From: JBDNFP01 sp041689775
Lineage (GTDB): Bacteria > Bacteroidota > Bacteroidia > Cytophagales > Spirosomataceae
Length of the DNA stretch: 15,511 nt
Direction: 5' to 3'
NCBI GenBank assembly: GCA_041689775.1
Contig: JBDNFP010000127.1
Span: 1 to 15,511, forward strand
Part shown: positions 14,700-15,511 of the stretch, piece by piece
Position numbering within the stretch: the stretch's first letter is position 1
Layout of the letters: each line of letters starts with the position of its first letter
Made by a program: the position numbers and the translations under genes
The notes under the pieces: model-generated
Told to the model about the DNA's origin: nothing
Database searches by the model: none
The model's input: the letters and a program-made list of their open reading frames with translations, nothing else

Positions 14700-14965
14700 A
14701 CTGTCGTTTGTATTGGCTACTAGAATTTTATAAAAAGCACCCCGTGTTGGATTGTCCTCTTATCAAGACAAGTGAAGGGAAAGAAATACCTTACACGGAT
14801 AAAATAATTTTTTTATTTTTTTGAACAATACCGCTCCACTACGCAGAATTAGCTGGCCAATTAAATTTTTCCTTGCAATTTACTGGTGAATTGATGGATG
14901 GCTGACTTATACTTTTTGACCAGGATTTTACCTGACACTCATGCGTTTCCCTACTTTTGGACGCT
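14700..14965. other. AT-rich intergenic region upstream of the sigma gene
   Basis: About 270 bases hold no credible gene on either strand. The most AT-rich part is 14800-14825, where AAAATAA and TTATTTT (14801-14807 and 14813-14819) can pair across a T-run. This could be the sigma-gene promoter or leader region, but I see no consensus box. No tRNA or other RNA gene is visible. Confidence 0.5.
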
Positions 14966-15047
14966 TTATGCAGCGGCTCCTGCGCCGAGCACCTGCGCGG
15001 AATTCCTTTGTTTACAGCGCTTCTTGGGACGGGCGTAAGGTGCCTCT
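14966..15047. other. GC-rich segment of unknown origin before the cytochrome remnant
   Basis: The segment is more GC-rich than the leader to its left. It carries short self-complementary pieces such as GGCTCCTGCGCCGAGC, and a stop (TAA at 15036-15038) breaks the frame that continues into the cytochrome fragment. No frame gives a plausible signal peptide or N-terminus for that cytochrome. It may be part of another small inserted element; I cannot identify it. Confidence 0.3.
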
Positions 15048-15299
15048 TTGTCGCCGGAGCCTTTTTTTAATCGTACCCTTGTTCCAAACGCACCGGACAC
15101 CCATTTCGTGAATGTGTGGCAGGCCCCCTCCGAAGCTCGCCTGCTGAAACTCGACGAAAAAGAACAAGCCCGAATTAAATACGGCCACGAACTCATCGCC
15201 TACACGGCCGACTACCTCCACTCCAAAGGGTCGGTGCGGGCCATTTCCAACAGCATGAATTGTCAGAACTACCACCTGCAGGCAAGTACCCAACCCTAG
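15048..15299 (+). pseudogene. Truncated c-type cytochrome with broken haem motif
   Basis: The frame reads SPEPFFNRTLVPNAPDTHF, NVWQAPSEARLLKLDEKEQ, IKYGHELIAYTADYLHSKG and SVRAISNSMNCQNYHLQA, then stops at TAG 15297-15299. This closely resembles the start of TsdA-like c-type cytochromes, where RYGRELI, a tyrosine-rich helix and ISNGMNCQNCHLxAG are characteristic. The haem-binding CxxCH here is CQNYH: the second cysteine codon is now TAC. There is no ATG or signal peptide; the only possible start in frame is a TTG, and a stop lies 12 bases before it. The rest of the protein is missing after residue 83, about 55 bases before the IS1-like end. Missing export signal, broken haem site and truncation together mark it as a gene remnant. 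Assignment to TsdA specifically is less certain than to class I cytochrome c. Confidence 0.72.
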
Positions 15300-15354
15300 G
15301 AGTGTGTCGAACTTAACACATCTGACCATTGAGAATTCAATATTAACAACCAAG

Positions 15355-15511
15355 GGTAATGGATTATATGGGTTGATTTCGCTATATTGGTGTCATGCTA
15401 CATACTCATCACATCCTGTGCCACCATTGCGATAGTTCCGACACGGTCAAGAACGGCCACCGCCCCAACGGCGACCAGCGTTGGCGCTGCAATCGGCATA
15501 GCTGCCAGAAA
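15355..15511 (+). mobile_element. Left end of an IS1-like insertion sequence (runs off the window)
   Basis: GGTAATGG at 15355 resembles the GGTnATG start of IS1-family terminal inverted repeats. A zinc-ribbon protein gene begins 40 bases in, the spacing expected for an IS1 insA. The right end is outside the window, so neither the matching inverted repeat nor a target duplication can be checked. The element sits just beyond the truncated cytochrome gene. Confidence 0.55.
15395..15511 (+). CDS. IS1-family transposase N-terminus (InsA-like zinc ribbon), partial
   Basis: Thirty-nine residues from ATG 15395 to the window edge. They contain a zinc ribbon: CHHC at residues 9-12 and CNRHSC at 32-37, separated by SSDTVKNGHRPNGDQRWR. 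The pattern Cys-x2-Cys, a V(K)NG turn, a G-x-QR(W/Y)-x-C strand and a second Cys pair matches IS1 InsA and related IS1/IS1595 transposase N-termini, which bind the element's ends. The second pair has four residues between the cysteines instead of the usual two, or uses H35 as a ligand. The catalytic DDE part would lie beyond the window, so intactness cannot be judged. Confidence 0.72.
   Translation, partial: MLHTHHILCHHCDSSDTVKNGHRPNGDQRWRCNRHSCQK

Noticed and set aside
14801..14819. AAAATAA/TTATTTT possible terminator
   Set aside because: A/T-only stem is too weak for a rho-independent terminator and is expected by chance in a sequence this AT-rich.
1..15511. CRISPR array, tRNA or rRNA genes
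   Set aside because: No regularly spaced repeats and no cloverleaf or rRNA-like stretch was seen on either strand.

Overview
The window looks like a Bacteroidota chromosome, most likely order Cytophagales (Spirosomataceae-like). The reasons are a SusC/SusD pair driven by an ECF sigma factor and FecR, a TAnnTTTG-type promoter, weak Shine-Dalgarno signals, and protein sequences typical of that group. This placement comes from family knowledge, not a database search.

Layout. Bases 2-112 hold the last codons of an unrecognised gene. A phytanoyl-CoA dioxygenase-family gene (252-1235, +) follows. Then comes a decayed stretch: a hairpin-rich element (about 1287-1525) abuts the broken remains of a glucarate-dehydratase-like enolase-superfamily gene (1526-2203, -). 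From 2305 to 14699 nine intact genes all lie on the minus strand. In transcription order they are an ECF sigma factor, FecR anti-sigma factor, SusC with an N-terminal STN signalling domain, SusD lipoprotein, Tat-exported amidohydrolase, HpcH/HpaI aldolase, GntP-family permease, GarR-like beta-hydroxyacid dehydrogenase and an exported UxuA-like TIM-barrel protein. The right edge is again debris: an AT-rich leader, a truncated c-type cytochrome pseudogene whose haem motif is broken (15048-15299), and the left end of an IS1-like element that runs off the window (from about 15355).

How it works together (inference). The genes form a SusCD locus for acid sugars rather than for a glycan, since no glycoside hydrolase is present. 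SusCD would import an aldarate, uronate or lactone-type compound. Its binding would signal through STN, FecR and the sigma factor to switch on the locus. The exported amidohydrolase (lactonase-like) and UxuA-like protein would act in the periplasm, and GntP would carry the acid inward. Aldolase (GarL role) plus reductase (GarR role) would turn 5-keto-4-deoxy-glucarate into pyruvate and glycerate. The dehydratase that should feed the aldolase is the pseudogene at the distal end. The pathway is therefore either incomplete, served by another dehydratase, or has shifted substrate.

A base-level oddity is the hexamer GGTACC. I counted about 22 copies by eye, against roughly 4 expected for a random hexamer in 15.5 kb.
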